Under the pieces are notes generated by a model. It made no database searches and was not told the DNA's origin. It saw only the letters and a list, made by a program, of their open reading frames with translations. The position numbers were made by a program, and so were the translations under genes. Positions 42,305 to 51,712 of a stretch of DNA of 64,000 nucleotides are shown here, in pieces. The stretch is from Bifidobacterium bohemicum DSM 22767 (GTDB lineage Bacteria; Actinomycetota; Actinomycetes; Actinomycetales; Bifidobacteriaceae), in assembly GCF_000741525.1 (NCBI RefSeq), contig NZ_JGYP01000002.1, positions 826,535 through 890,534 on the forward strand, given 5' to 3'. Position 1 is the stretch's first letter, and the number at the start of each line of letters is the position of its first letter.

Positions 42305-43741
42305 TCAGACAACCGGTACGCCCAGATCGTCGCTGAAATCAATGTCCTTGGTCTCCTTGGTGAACACCAGCGCGACGAGGGTCAGCACCGCCGCGAACGC
42401 GAGGTAGACGCCCACCATCCACGTACTGCCGCCGGCCGCGCCCCACAACGCGGTGGCGATGATGGGGGCGAGCGCGGCTCCCAGAATGGAGCTGACGTTG
42501 TAGGCGATGGCCGAACCGGTGTAGCGCACGTTGGTCGGGAACATCTCAGGCAACAGCGCGCCCATCGGTCCGAACGTGAATCCCATGAGGGTGAACCCGA
42601 TAATCAGGAACAGCTCAACCACTGCCATCCTGCCGAATCCGCCGGACTTGTCATCGAGGAAGAGCGGGAACATCAACGCGAATATGACGATGGCCACAGT
42701 GACGACAAGCAACATCCTGCGCCGGCCGAACCTGTCGGCCAATGGACCGGAGGCCAGTGTGAACAACCCGAAGAACACGACACCGGCGATCTGCATGAGC
42801 ACGAAATGAGTGTATGGGATGTTCAGGCCAGCGGGCGAACCCGGCTTCGGAGGGTTGGGAGCTGTGCCGTAGGTGAGGCTGAAGGTGGTCATCAGGTAGA
42901 ACAGCACATAGGTGGCGAGCATCGCGAACGTGCCAAGCACGACAGCCTTGAAGTGGTGGCGCAGCGTTTGCGCGAGGGGCATCTTGACGACGGCGCCTTG
43001 CGATTCCGCCTTCTTGAAGGTCTCGGATTCCACGAGTTTGGAACGCACCCATAGGCCGATGATGACCATCACCGCGCTGAAGAGGAACGGGATGCGCCAT
43101 CCCCATGCGAGGAATGCGTCGGAGGCCATGCCCCGGTCATGCTCGCCCGGCATCGCGAAATTGATGATCAGGAACAACCCATTGGCGATGATGAAGCCAA
43201 TCGGGGCGCCCAGCTGCGGGAATGTGCCATAAAGGGCGCGTTTGTCGGCCGGAGCGTTTTCCGTGGCCACAAGTGCGGCACCGGACCATTCGCCTCCGAG
43301 CGCGAAACCCTGCGTCAAGCGAAGAACCAGCAGGAGGGCCGGTGCCAACAGTCCGATTTGCTGGAAGGTGGGTAGGCAGCCCGCCAGGAACGTGGCGATT
43401 CCCATGGTCAGCAAGGAGACCACCAAGGTCGTCTTGCGACCACGCTTGTCGCCCATATGTCCAAAGACGATGGCGCCTACGGGACGGGCGATCATGGCCG
43501 CTCCGAACACCCCGAACGACGCAAGCTGGCTGGCGAGCTGACTGCTGGACGGGAAGAACAGCTTCGGAAACACCAGCACCGCCGCGGTCGCATATACATA
43601 AAAATCGTAGAATTCGATGGTGGTTCCCACCAGACTCGCAGCGATGACCTCTGCCGGCGAGTTCAGGGGTTTGCCGTCCGTTGCGGTCAAGTGGGGTCCG
43701 GCATCCCCTGTTTGCTCTTTCACTCTTTTTTCAGCGACCAT
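42305..43741 (-). CDS. MFS transporter of the metabolite:H+ symporter (MHS) type
   Basis: ATG 43741, behind GAAGAGGG, gives 478 residues. The frame is open upstream but does not look coding. The first helix GTTIEFYDFYVYATAAVLVF and the loop FGHMGDKRGRKTTLV are diagnostic of MHS carriers (citrate, alpha-ketoglutarate, shikimate, proline/betaine). A further marker is RLTQGFALGGEWSGA. The substrate is not evident. It is convergent with GH32 and shows no operon partner. Confidence 0.88.
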   Translation of the reverse strand: MVAEKRVKEQTGDAGPHLTATDGKPLNSPAEVIAASLVGTTIEFYDFYVYATAAVLVFPKLFFPSSSQLASQLASFGVFGAAMIARPVGAIVFGHMGDKRGRKTTLVVSLLTMGIATFLAGCLPTFQQIGLLAPALLLVLRLTQGFALGGEWSGAALVATENAPADKRALYGTFPQLGAPIGFIIANGLFLIINFAMPGEHDRGMASDAFLAWGWRIPFLFSAVMVIIGLWVRSKLVESETFKKAESQGAVVKMPLAQTLRHHFKAVVLGTFAMLATYVLFYLMTTFSLTYGTAPNPPKPGSPAGLNIPYTHFVLMQIAGVVFFGLFTLASGPLADRFGRRRMLLVVTVAIVIFALMFPLFLDDKSGGFGRMAVVELFLIIGFTLMGFTFGPMGALLPEMFPTNVRYTGSAIAYNVSSILGAALAPIIATALWGAAGGSTWMVGVYLAFAAVLTLVALVFTKETKDIDFSDDLGVPVV

Positions 43742-44165
43742 ACCTAGCTTACCCTCTTCCGTGCATCTGTCTTCTTTCCATACCGCAAAAGCGCGGCCCG
43801 ATACGTTCATTGTGTGAACCTGTCGGCTTGGGGCATCGTCCTGGCAAGACTTGCCTGTTTGCAAACAATAAAGAAAATTACGCATTCCGGAACACGAAAA
43901 TCCATAATATGGACGCTTCGTCCAAAATCGTGAACCTTACCGGACTCGGGTTGGATGGAAGGCCGCGACTTCGAGACCCGATTCTCAAAACCAACTTTCA
44001 CACGGTCAGAATGACCTGATTTCCATGGACGGCTTACGATGGGTTGGAATGTTACGATCGCACAGACCAGCTCAAAGGCGCAAACACAACAGACGTTCCG
44101 GCAGTAACAAAAACTCGCACACCCCAGATAGGAGATATACGAGTTTTCGCGGTATAAAGCGGCTA
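43742..44165. other. Intergenic region with promoter of the MHS carrier
   Basis: About 420 bases, AT-richer than the flanking genes. A short palindrome (TCCATAATATGGA, 43901-43913) is the only structure I note. No gene is supported. Confidence 0.4.
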
Positions 44166-45215
44166 TCACTCACCCATATGAGGCACGACGACGGCGCGCT
44201 TGGTGAGCTTTCCATCGACCAGGTTGTGGTAGGCGACGAGGGCGTCATCCATCGAATAGGTCTCGACTTCAGGGGTGACCAGTCCCTGGCGGTAAAGCGC
44301 GGCGACCTCATGCAGCTCCGACATCGATCCCCAGTAGGCGCTGGTGAGCTCCTGCTCCCACGGATTCGTATACCAGTCGAACTCGCCCTTGCCGCCGGCA
44401 ATGCCGACGATCGTCACACGCGAGCCGATTCCAGAGGCGGCCTGAGCTGCGGCGATGGTGGGGGCGATGCCCACGAAGTCGAACGCGGCATCCACGCCGC
44501 GCCCACTGGTGATCTCGCGAATCCTGGCGACCTCGTTCTCATCGCTCGGCACGGTGATGACGCCTTGCTCCTCGGCCTTGGCCATGCTTTCGGGTTTCAT
44601 ATCGGTGCCGATGATGGTCGCACCGGTCAACGCTTTGAGCAGCTGGATCGCAATCTGTCCCAATCCGCCAAGACCGATGACCAAGGCATACTTGCCGCCG
44701 CCGCGCAGGTGAGGCAGTGCGGCTTTGATGGCGTGGTACGGGGTCAATCCCGCGTCGGAGAGCGGAGCCGCCGCGATCGGGTCGGCATCGCCCAGCGGCA
44801 CGAGGTTACGGGCCGGCACCACCGCGTACTCGGCCATACCTCCGTCGCGCCCCAAGCCGATGGCCAAGGATTCGTTGGTGGCCATGTTCTCGCAGTAGTT
44901 CTCTTCGCCGGCGACGCAACGCTGGCAATGACCGCATCCGGTCGGCCCATAGACCAAGTAGGCATCGCCTTTGTTGAAACCGGTGACGCCGGGGCCGAGC
45001 TCCTCGATCCAACCGGAGGTCTCGTGCCCGAGAATGAACGGGGGCTTGGTGTGCGTACCCGTTTCGGGGGTGTAGTCATGGAACACGGACACGTCCGAAT
45101 GGCAGCAACCGGCCCCCGCCACCTTCAGCAACACCTCACCCGGTCCGGGCGTCGGTTTCTCCACTTCCTTGATCGTGGGGAACGTCTTGTAGTTCTCAAA
45201 AACCACGGCTTTCAT
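44166..45215 (-). CDS. Zinc-dependent NAD alcohol dehydrogenase
   Basis: ATG 45215 has GAAAGGA six bases upstream and gives 349 residues. Catalytic zinc ligands lie in GAGCCHSDVSVFHDY and GHETSGWIEELG. The structural zinc loop is CGHCQRCVAGEENYC. The cofactor-binding Rossmann motif is GLGGLGQIAIQL. This is the medium-chain dehydrogenase family, propanol-preferring or AdhP-like. It interconverts alcohols and aldehydes with NAD(H), probably helping redox balance in fermentation. It appears monocistronic. Confidence 0.92.
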   Translation of the reverse strand: MKAVVFENYKTFPTIKEVEKPTPGPGEVLLKVAGAGCCHSDVSVFHDYTPETGTHTKPPFILGHETSGWIEELGPGVTGFNKGDAYLVYGPTGCGHCQRCVAGEENYCENMATNESLAIGLGRDGGMAEYAVVPARNLVPLGDADPIAAAPLSDAGLTPYHAIKAALPHLRGGGKYALVIGLGGLGQIAIQLLKALTGATIIGTDMKPESMAKAEEQGVITVPSDENEVARIREITSGRGVDAAFDFVGIAPTIAAAQAASGIGSRVTIVGIAGGKGEFDWYTNPWEQELTSAYWGSMSELHEVAALYRQGLVTPEVETYSMDDALVAYHNLVDGKLTKRAVVVPHMGE

Positions 45216-45532
45216 AGCGGTCCTTTCTAAAATGGGTAGACACACGCGCAGACTCGGTCACGGTACATCCGTATTGAATCCGCTTGAGTTCGACCATACT
45301 ATCGCCCAGACGCCGTCGATGGAGCCGTAAACGATGCTTATGATTGTAAAGTCACACCACTTGCCTTGCAAATGCCTACGAATTGGCCAAATTTTCTGTC
45401 ATGCTTTCTCAAGAACGGCTTCATTCCGCCATTTTCCGACGTCGCGAGCACCCATGCCTCGCGTCATGCTTTTCTGTTACATTCATCACACCAAATTTCC
45501 GCGAGTCATGACGCAAACACACAATCAAGCGA

Positions 45533-45580
45533 TTACTATATATAGAAGATATCGCCATACCGCACCACTAGATATCGTGT
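45533..45580 (+). promoter_or_regulatory. Two NrdR-box-like sites upstream of nrdF
   Basis: ACTATATATAGA (45535-45546) and ACTAGATATCGTGT (45567-45580) fit the ACAC-TATAT-GTGT type NrdR box. Their centres are 32 bases apart, three turns of DNA, the usual arrangement for the repressor of ribonucleotide reductase genes. They lie about 150 bases before the nrdF start codon. The rest of the 45216-45730 gap shows nothing else clear. Confidence 0.6.
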
Positions 45581-45730
45581 CAACGGCATGTCAAACGGTC
45601 GCTTCACGTCACCGAAACACAGCAGAATAGTTGTTTCACCGACATGCCCGCGGACGGACTGCGCATGGCCGAACATCGGCGATGCCGAATCCAAGGTAAA
45701 CGTAAATACGGAACAACAGAAGGAAGCACG

Positions 45731-46783
45731 ATGGCAGACGAAGTCAAACTGGCCGACGATAAGATGATGGCGGATTCACTGACCCCACCGCAGTGGTCCA
45801 CGGCTTTCGCAAAGGGAGCGGACCCCAAGACCCTGCGAATCCGCCCGGTCAACTGGAACAACATCCAGGACGACAAGGACCTCGAGGTGTGGAACCGCCT
45901 GATCGCCAACTTCTGGCTGCCTGAAAAGGTGCCGCTGTCGAACGATATTCCTTCTTGGCGCAGCATGACCGAGCACGAGCGCGAGACCACCGTACATGTG
46001 TTTACGGGCCTGACCACGCTCGACACCGAGCAGGCCACCGTGGGTGAGCTGGTGCAGATTCCCGACGCCCTGACCGAGCACGAACAGGCCATCTACACTA
46101 ACATCGCCTTCATGCAGTCGGTGCACGCCCGCTCCTATTCCTCCATCTTCTCGACGCTGTGCTCCTCCGAACAGATCGACGAAGCCTACCGTTGGGCAGT
46201 GGGCAACGACCTCGTACAGGAGCGCGTGCGCATCGTCATGGAGCAGTACCAGTCCGAGGACCCGCTCAAGCGCAAGGTCGCGGCCGTGATGCTCTCCTCG
46301 CTGCTGCTCTACGCGGGCTTCTACCTGCCACTCTACTTCTCCAGCCGCGCCAAGCTGATGAACACCGCGGACATGATCCGCCTGATCCTGCGCGACAAGG
46401 CCATCCACGGCTATTACTCCGGCTACAAGTACCAGCGCCACCTCGAGCACCGCACCGCCGCCGACCAGGAGATGCTCAAGAAGTACACCGACGACCTGCT
46501 GAACCAACTGTATGAGCTGGAGGTCAAGTACTCCGACCAGGTCTACGAAGGCTTCGACTTCATCGACGACGTGCAGGCGTTCGTGCGCTACAACGCCAAC
46601 AAAACCCTGATGAACCTCGGTTACGAGGCCAAGTTCAGCGCCGCCGAAACCAAGGTGAGCCCCGAGATCATCGCGGCCCTATCCCCTTCGGCTGACGAGA
46701 ACCATGACTTCTTCTCCGGTTCAGGTTCCTCCTATGTCATCGGCAACGCCGAAGCCACCGATGATGACGACTGGGACTTCTAA
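45731..46783 (+). CDS. nrdF: Ribonucleotide reductase class Ib, beta subunit
   Basis: ATG 45731, behind AGAAGGAAG, gives 350 residues. The sequence follows NrdF throughout: NFWLPEKVPLSNDI, TGLTTLDTEQA with a metal-ligand Glu, and HARSYSSIFSTL with metal ligands near the radical Tyr region. The acidic end NAEATDDDDWDF carries the usual C-terminal peptide that docks on NrdE. It makes the tyrosyl radical needed to reduce ribonucleotides to deoxyribonucleotides. No nrdH, nrdI or nrdE lies beside it here, so the other subunits are encoded elsewhere. Confidence 0.97.
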   Translation: MADEVKLADDKMMADSLTPPQWSTAFAKGADPKTLRIRPVNWNNIQDDKDLEVWNRLIANFWLPEKVPLSNDIPSWRSMTEHERETTVHVFTGLTTLDTEQATVGELVQIPDALTEHEQAIYTNIAFMQSVHARSYSSIFSTLCSSEQIDEAYRWAVGNDLVQERVRIVMEQYQSEDPLKRKVAAVMLSSLLLYAGFYLPLYFSSRAKLMNTADMIRLILRDKAIHGYYSGYKYQRHLEHRTAADQEMLKKYTDDLLNQLYELEVKYSDQVYEGFDFIDDVQAFVRYNANKTLMNLGYEAKFSAAETKVSPEIIAALSPSADENHDFFSGSGSSYVIGNAEATDDDDWDF

Positions 46784-46822
46784 ACGTAACCACCAACCCA
46801 ACGGTTGACGCCAAACGACACC

Positions 46823-46876
46823 AACGCGAGAGGGGGCTGACCGGTTCTAATCCGGTCAGCCCCCTCTCGCGTTGCT
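46823..46876 (+). terminator. Strong terminator of nrdF
   Basis: A perfect 22-base stem (46823-46844 with 46852-46873) and a seven-base loop are followed by GCTTTT. It lies between convergent nrdF and the M20 peptidase gene. Confidence 0.9.
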
Positions 46877-46957
46877 TTTGTCAGAAAACCTCTACAGGCC
46901 TTCGTCCCGAACGCTTTTCAAGAGACCCTCATCAGGTCTCCGCCAACGACGACAGCT

Positions 46958-48130
46958 TCACTCGGTGATGCCCATGTATTGGTCGAGAATCTCCTGGTAC
47001 ATGGCGATGAAGTCCTCATACATGCCCTTCGGCAGGCTCTCATTGACGCAATGCATGGTCTTGTTGCCGGGGCCGAACACCACGTACGCGGTGTCGGACG
47101 GGCTGTTGATCAGCAGCTTGCTGCCATCGGTCGCCCCCGACAGGGCCAGCATCGGAATAGTCGGTTCCTTGCCCTGTGCAGCAAGGTGCTTTTCGCCTAC
47201 CGATTGAGCGATCTTGGCGAGCTTGGCGTCCTTGGGGCCGACCTGTGCAACGATATCCATACCGATGCTATAAGAGACTTCGGCCTTGTGGGTCTCGTTG
47301 AACTTCTTGACCTCTTCATCGAAAATGCCGCGGATGGTGGCGTTGTCGAACTCGGGAACGATGCGGATGTTGATCTCCGCGCTTGCGGACTCGGGGATGG
47401 CGTTGACCTGCCGGCCGCCGTGGAAGACGTCGATGTTGTAGACCGTCCCACCCAGATCGGGGTTGTTTTTGCCCTCGGACTCCTTCTTGATGCGCTCGGA
47501 AAGGACATCAAGGAACTCAATGAGGTTCTCGACGGCGTTGATGCCGAGCTGAGGCATCGAACTGTGCGCGGCCTTGCCCTTCATGTTCACCGTGATGTCG
47601 TATTCGCCTTTGGTAGCGTAGACGATTGCATAGCCGGAAGGCTCACCGACCAGCAACGCCTCGACGCCCTTCATGTACCCCTGCTCCTCCAGGGCCTGGG
47701 CTCCGGGCATGCCGACCTCCTCGCCTGCGGTGCAGAGGAATCGTACCGTGCCGTGTATCTGGGACTCATGCTCCTTCAAGTGGAGCATGGCGATGACCAG
47801 GGCGGCGGTGCCGGCCTTCATATCGGTCACGCCGCGGCCGTAGATCAAATCGCCCTTCTCGGTGACCGTGAAGGGGTCGGTCTCCCAGCCATCCTGTTGA
47901 GCCGAGACCGTGTCCATATGGCCGCAAACCGCGACGACCGGCTCGCCGGAGCCCACTTCCGCGACAAGATTGGCACGTGTAGGGTCGTCCTCAAGCGGCA
48001 GCACCTTCGAGCGAATGCCTGCCTGTTCGAAAATACCGTGGATATAGTCGGCCACGACCTTCTCGTTGCCGTTCTCCGTGTGGAACGCAACCAATGTCTT
48101 CAATAGATCTTTGGCTTGTTCTGTATTCAT
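46958..48130 (-). CDS. M20 family metallopeptidase (ArgE/DapE/peptidase T-like)
   Basis: This 390-residue protein has the M20 zinc ligands: VCGHMDTVSA (His and catalytic Asp), GRGVTDMKAG (bridging Asp), TAGEEVGMPGA (catalytic Glu pair) and VGEPSG. The middle contains the M20 dimerisation domain (TVNMKGKAAHSSMPQLG). AAGGAGG precedes ATG 48130. Such enzymes cleave N-acyl amino acids or short peptides in the cytoplasm. It lies next to L-serine dehydratase and near an AbgB-like hydrolase, which suggests amino-acid salvage. Confidence 0.9.
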   Translation of the reverse strand: MNTEQAKDLLKTLVAFHTENGNEKVVADYIHGIFEQAGIRSKVLPLEDDPTRANLVAEVGSGEPVVAVCGHMDTVSAQQDGWETDPFTVTEKGDLIYGRGVTDMKAGTAALVIAMLHLKEHESQIHGTVRFLCTAGEEVGMPGAQALEEQGYMKGVEALLVGEPSGYAIVYATKGEYDITVNMKGKAAHSSMPQLGINAVENLIEFLDVLSERIKKESEGKNNPDLGGTVYNIDVFHGGRQVNAIPESASAEINIRIVPEFDNATIRGIFDEEVKKFNETHKAEVSYSIGMDIVAQVGPKDAKLAKIAQSVGEKHLAAQGKEPTIPMLALSGATDGSKLLINSPSDTAYVVFGPGNKTMHCVNESLPKGMYEDFIAMYQEILDQYMGITE

Positions 48131-48223
48131 AAGAGCCTCCTTAGGGGGTTATCGTTGATAAATCGACAGTTTTTTACAGCGGATCGGATGCGCCCTGACG
48201 CACGCACCCTGTGGATGCATGAA

Positions 48224-49141
48224 TCAGGTCGCCGATTCGGTTTTTCTGAATGCGGACAGGTTCTTCTTCGCGGGGAATATGCTCTCCTTCAGTCTCCGGC
48301 CGGTCGGGGTATCAGCCAACCCGCCGAGCCCGGTCTCACGGAATTTCCTAGGCAGGTTTTTGCCAACGTCATCCATCGCGCCGATCACTTCGTCGGGCGG
48401 AATCTTGTTGGTGATGCCGGCCAAGGCCATGTCCGCCGCGATAAGACCGTTACCAGCTCCGATTGCATTGCGCTTGACGCAAGGCAGTTCCACCAATCCA
48501 GCCACCGGATCACAAATCAGTCCCAATAGATTCGATATGGCAATGGCCAAAGCCTCCGCACTCTGACGAGGAGTGCCACCGGCGGCCTCCACCGCCGCAG
48601 CGGCACCCATCGCGGACGCGCTGCCCACCTCAGCCTGGCAGCCACCCGTGGCCCCCGCGATACCAGCGTTGTTGGCGATGATCAAGCCAAATGCACCCGC
48701 CGTGAACAGAAAACGAATCTGCTGGTCGCGACCCAAGCCAAGCCGATCCGTCAACGTGAACAGAATCCCTGGAATCGTGCCCGACGAACCGGCCGTAGGC
48801 GTGGCGCAGATGACGCCCATCGCGGCGTTGACCTCATTGCAGGCCATCGCGTTCTGCACCGCCTGCATCATCACGTCTCCACTCAGGGTCCTGCCACGCT
48901 CACGGTACTTGCGCAGTTTCACGGCATCCCCACCGGTCAGGCCGGTCGTGCTATGTACGCCTTCACCCGCGGCGCCGTCTGCGACCGCCTGTTGCATCAC
49001 ATCGAGATTGCGCCCCATTTTCTCCCAAACGGCTTCACGCGGCTCATGGGAACGCTCGATCTCCTGCCGGATCATCAATTCGCAGACCGGCAGTTGCCGC
49101 CGCTCGGCGTCCTCAACCAATTCAGCAATTGTCAAATACAT
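48224..49141 (-). CDS. sdaAA: L-serine dehydratase, iron-sulfur-dependent, alpha subunit
   Basis: This 305-residue protein is the catalytic half of the two-subunit [4Fe-4S] serine dehydratase that converts L-serine to pyruvate and ammonia. The cluster cysteines are visible in GVICATPTAGSSG, GGCQAEVGSASAMG and ICDPVAGLVELPCVKRN. GAGGAA lies before ATG 49141. It follows the beta-subunit gene by 62 bases, the common order in Gram-positive bacteria. Confidence 0.95.
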   Translation of the reverse strand: MYLTIAELVEDAERRQLPVCELMIRQEIERSHEPREAVWEKMGRNLDVMQQAVADGAAGEGVHSTTGLTGGDAVKLRKYRERGRTLSGDVMMQAVQNAMACNEVNAAMGVICATPTAGSSGTIPGILFTLTDRLGLGRDQQIRFLFTAGAFGLIIANNAGIAGATGGCQAEVGSASAMGAAAAVEAAGGTPRQSAEALAIAISNLLGLICDPVAGLVELPCVKRNAIGAGNGLIAADMALAGITNKIPPDEVIGAMDDVGKNLPRKFRETGLGGLADTPTGRRLKESIFPAKKNLSAFRKTESAT

Positions 49142-49203
49142 ATTATTCCTCGTAAACCCATGAAAATCACATGTTCCTCGAACGCCGCCAGCCGCCGCGG
49201 AAC

Positions 49204-49935
49204 CTATCTCAGGTAGAAAATCCGATCATCGCCATGCACTACATCCTCAACCATGCGTTGGGTCAGAGGGGAGTCAAGGTCGTATTCGTACATCCGCTCG
49301 TCGGTGTCCTGCCCGCCGAAGGAACGCACATCCCCGATCAGGCAGACGCCTCGGAGTTTTTCGCCAAGTTCCTGATTGTCCGAATCATGGCCTCGCAACA
49401 GCAACATCGGCAACGTTCCGCGCGGCCTGACGTCGAAACCGTCAACCACGATCCGTTTGATTTGCGCCACTCCGCCACCAATGGAGACGCCCACGACCTG
49501 CACCGACCGACGACTATTGGAAACGCTGACGATCGCGGTGTTCGGATGACCGACCGGACTGTCACCCTCCTTCTCGACGAATGATACATGAATACCCCGC
49601 CGCCGCGCAATCTCAAGCGAATTCTCGTTGCGCCTGTCGTCAGTCGCGAATCCCAGAACCCCACCGACGATCGCGAAATCCGTACCATGACCCTGATGGG
49701 TCTGTGCAAAGGATTCGTAATAATCAACGACAATGGTTTCGGGTTCATCACGAAAGACCTCGTTGACGACACGACCTATGGCCACCACACCGGCCGTATG
49801 CGAACTGGAGGGGCCGATCATGACAGGCCCTATGATATCGAACACGCTCCGGTAGTTCGCCGTTTTCGACGAAGTTCCGTCACCATCATCCGCCGCGCGT
49901 CCCGAATGTTGAGTGGCATCCCCCGATACCGCCAT
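49204..49935 (-). CDS. sdaAB: L-serine dehydratase, iron-sulfur-dependent, beta subunit
   Basis: This 243-residue regulatory half has the family opening DIIGPVMIGPSSSHTAGVVAIG near residue 33 and a C-terminal ACT-like region (VSVSNSRRSVQVVGVSIGGG). The first 28 residues are a polar extension not needed by the fold, so a later start is conceivable. ATG 49935 lies behind AAAGGGG. It is upstream of the alpha-subunit gene on the same strand and should be co-transcribed with it. Confidence 0.93.
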   Translation of the reverse strand: MAVSGDATQHSGRAADDGDGTSSKTANYRSVFDIIGPVMIGPSSSHTAGVVAIGRVVNEVFRDEPETIVVDYYESFAQTHQGHGTDFAIVGGVLGFATDDRRNENSLEIARRRGIHVSFVEKEGDSPVGHPNTAIVSVSNSRRSVQVVGVSIGGGVAQIKRIVVDGFDVRPRGTLPMLLLRGHDSDNQELGEKLRGVCLIGDVRSFGGQDTDERMYEYDLDSPLTQRMVEDVVHGDDRIFYLR

Positions 49936-50155
49936 GCCCTCGCCCCTTTAATCATCGGATATAGAAACCGGCCGTACACCATACGCATGTACGGCCGGCG
50001 AAAAACACCAATCTTTTTCAATGGCGCTTGATGGTCAAGCACATTACCTTTCAACTGCCGTGATGCACAAGGTGTTTCACCATCGGCTTCAAACAGGGCA
50101 AGGCATCAGACCGAACCACCAAATGTGCGGACAATCGCACAACCACATCCCCAAC

Positions 50156-51604
50156 TCAGCCGTGAGGCTGGGTTTCAGGCGGGATGACCGACTCATACGG
50201 TTTGCCTTTGAACTGTTTTGCATACGAATCTTTCGCCTCTTGCAACAGCTTCTCGTCGGTAAGCGCATCATACGCGGTCAGTGCGATGGTCTTCGCGGCC
50301 ATAACCAGACCCTTGTGGGCCACGCTCGACTGCCCGTTTGCCACCCATTGCCAGGAATGCGGCGGGGTGCCAAGCGGCTCGAAGCCGCCATTGAACTGAG
50401 CGGTCGGGGTGCACCAGCTCACGTCGCCGACGTCGGTGGACGCCTGCCCTTTCGTGCTCGTGGTATAGATGAGCGGGAACTTGGGCAACGCCATGCTGGA
50501 ATTGGCGATTTCAGAGGCCTGCTCATCGCTCAGCTCCGGGTTCGCGGCCTTGATTCGCTCGGTGAGCGGCCCGACATAGCCTTCGGGGTTGTTGGACTGG
50601 ATCTTACGTTCGAACTCCATTTCATCATCGGTCAGTTCCAGCGGGCCGACCAAATCGAGATTCCTGTCCATCGCCTCGCTCAACGGATGGTTGGGCACGT
50701 AGTTGGCGCAGGCGGAATCGAAGTCTATGGAAAGCTCGGTGTCCGTCATCATCGCGGCACCCTTGGCGATCTTGACCACACGGTCGTAAATCGGCTTGGC
50801 CTGATCGAGGAACGGAGCCCGGACGAAGAAATACAGCGTGGAGGTCGGATGCACGACGTTCGCGGACTTGCCGCCGGCATCCAGATAGGCGTAGTGGATT
50901 CGGGCCTCATCGATGATATGCTCCCGCAGGAACTGCACACCCACCGTCATCAGCGTGGCCGCATCGAGCGCGTCACGTCCCTGCTCCGGAGCCGCCGCGG
51001 CATGAGCCGCCACGCCTTTGAAGCTGAAATTGGCCTGCATCACCGCAAGACCGCCACCGCCGGCAACACTGGTGATATCGGAAGGATGCCAAGTGAAAGC
51101 GGCATCGACATCGTCGAAGACACCGGCCCGCGCCATGAACGCCTTGCCGTACCCGCTCTCCTCTGCCGGGCAGCCGAAAAGCTTCAGCGTGCCTTTCAGA
51201 TGTTGCTCCTCCATCAGTGTCTTGAGCGCAACGGCAGCACCCAAAGCACCGGTGCCGAGCACGTTGTGGCCGCAACCCTGGCCCGGAGCGCCTTCGACCA
51301 ATGGCTTGCGGCTTGGATTGCCGGCCTCTTGGCTCAGGTTGTCGAGCGCGTCGTATTCGGCGGTGATGCCGATGACCGGCTTGCCGGAACCATACGTGGC
51401 GATGTAGGCATAATCCATGCCCGCGACGCCCTTCTGGATATCAAAACCTTCTTTTTCCAGAACCTTATAATGTTGTTCGACGGACTCCGGAACCGTGAAA
51501 CGCGTCTCAGGCGTCTCCCAGATACGATCCGCGGCCTCGATGAACTCGGCCTTTTTCTCATCGACGATGTCCATGATCCGTTGCTTGTTGCCGTCAACCA
51601 CCAT
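50156..51604 (-). CDS. M20D amidohydrolase, AbgB-like
   Basis: ATG 51604 follows a near-perfect AAAGGAGGT and gives 482 residues. The upstream ATG at 51652 is rejected. The zinc site is seen in ITAEYDAL, GCGHNVLGTG and CPAEESGYGKA. The long lid and closing segment (DVGDVSWCTPTAQFN) match p-aminobenzoyl-glutamate hydrolase B and related peptidase M20D enzymes. It cleaves an acyl- or aryl-amino-acid amide in the cytoplasm. It is 108 bases after an MFS carrier gene that probably imports the substrate, both under a YheO-type regulator. Confidence 0.9.
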   Translation of the reverse strand: MVVDGNKQRIMDIVDEKKAEFIEAADRIWETPETRFTVPESVEQHYKVLEKEGFDIQKGVAGMDYAYIATYGSGKPVIGITAEYDALDNLSQEAGNPSRKPLVEGAPGQGCGHNVLGTGALGAAVALKTLMEEQHLKGTLKLFGCPAEESGYGKAFMARAGVFDDVDAAFTWHPSDITSVAGGGGLAVMQANFSFKGVAAHAAAAPEQGRDALDAATLMTVGVQFLREHIIDEARIHYAYLDAGGKSANVVHPTSTLYFFVRAPFLDQAKPIYDRVVKIAKGAAMMTDTELSIDFDSACANYVPNHPLSEAMDRNLDLVGPLELTDDEMEFERKIQSNNPEGYVGPLTERIKAANPELSDEQASEIANSSMALPKFPLIYTTSTKGQASTDVGDVSWCTPTAQFNGGFEPLGTPPHSWQWVANGQSSVAHKGLVMAAKTIALTAYDALTDEKLLQEAKDSYAKQFKGKPYESVIPPETQPHG

Positions 51605-51712
51605 GAAACACCTCCTTTCATCAGCCGTCGATGCTGACACGTCGACGGCCATTCAATATTTTGCGGGTCTCTAACCACCGCACCGCGTGATGGAAAATGA
51701 AGCCACCAGCGA

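Noticed and set aside
50021..51637. A 538-codon open frame opposite the AbgB-like gene
   Set aside because: Antisense shadow caused by high GC at third codon positions. The minus-strand protein has full M20 motifs.
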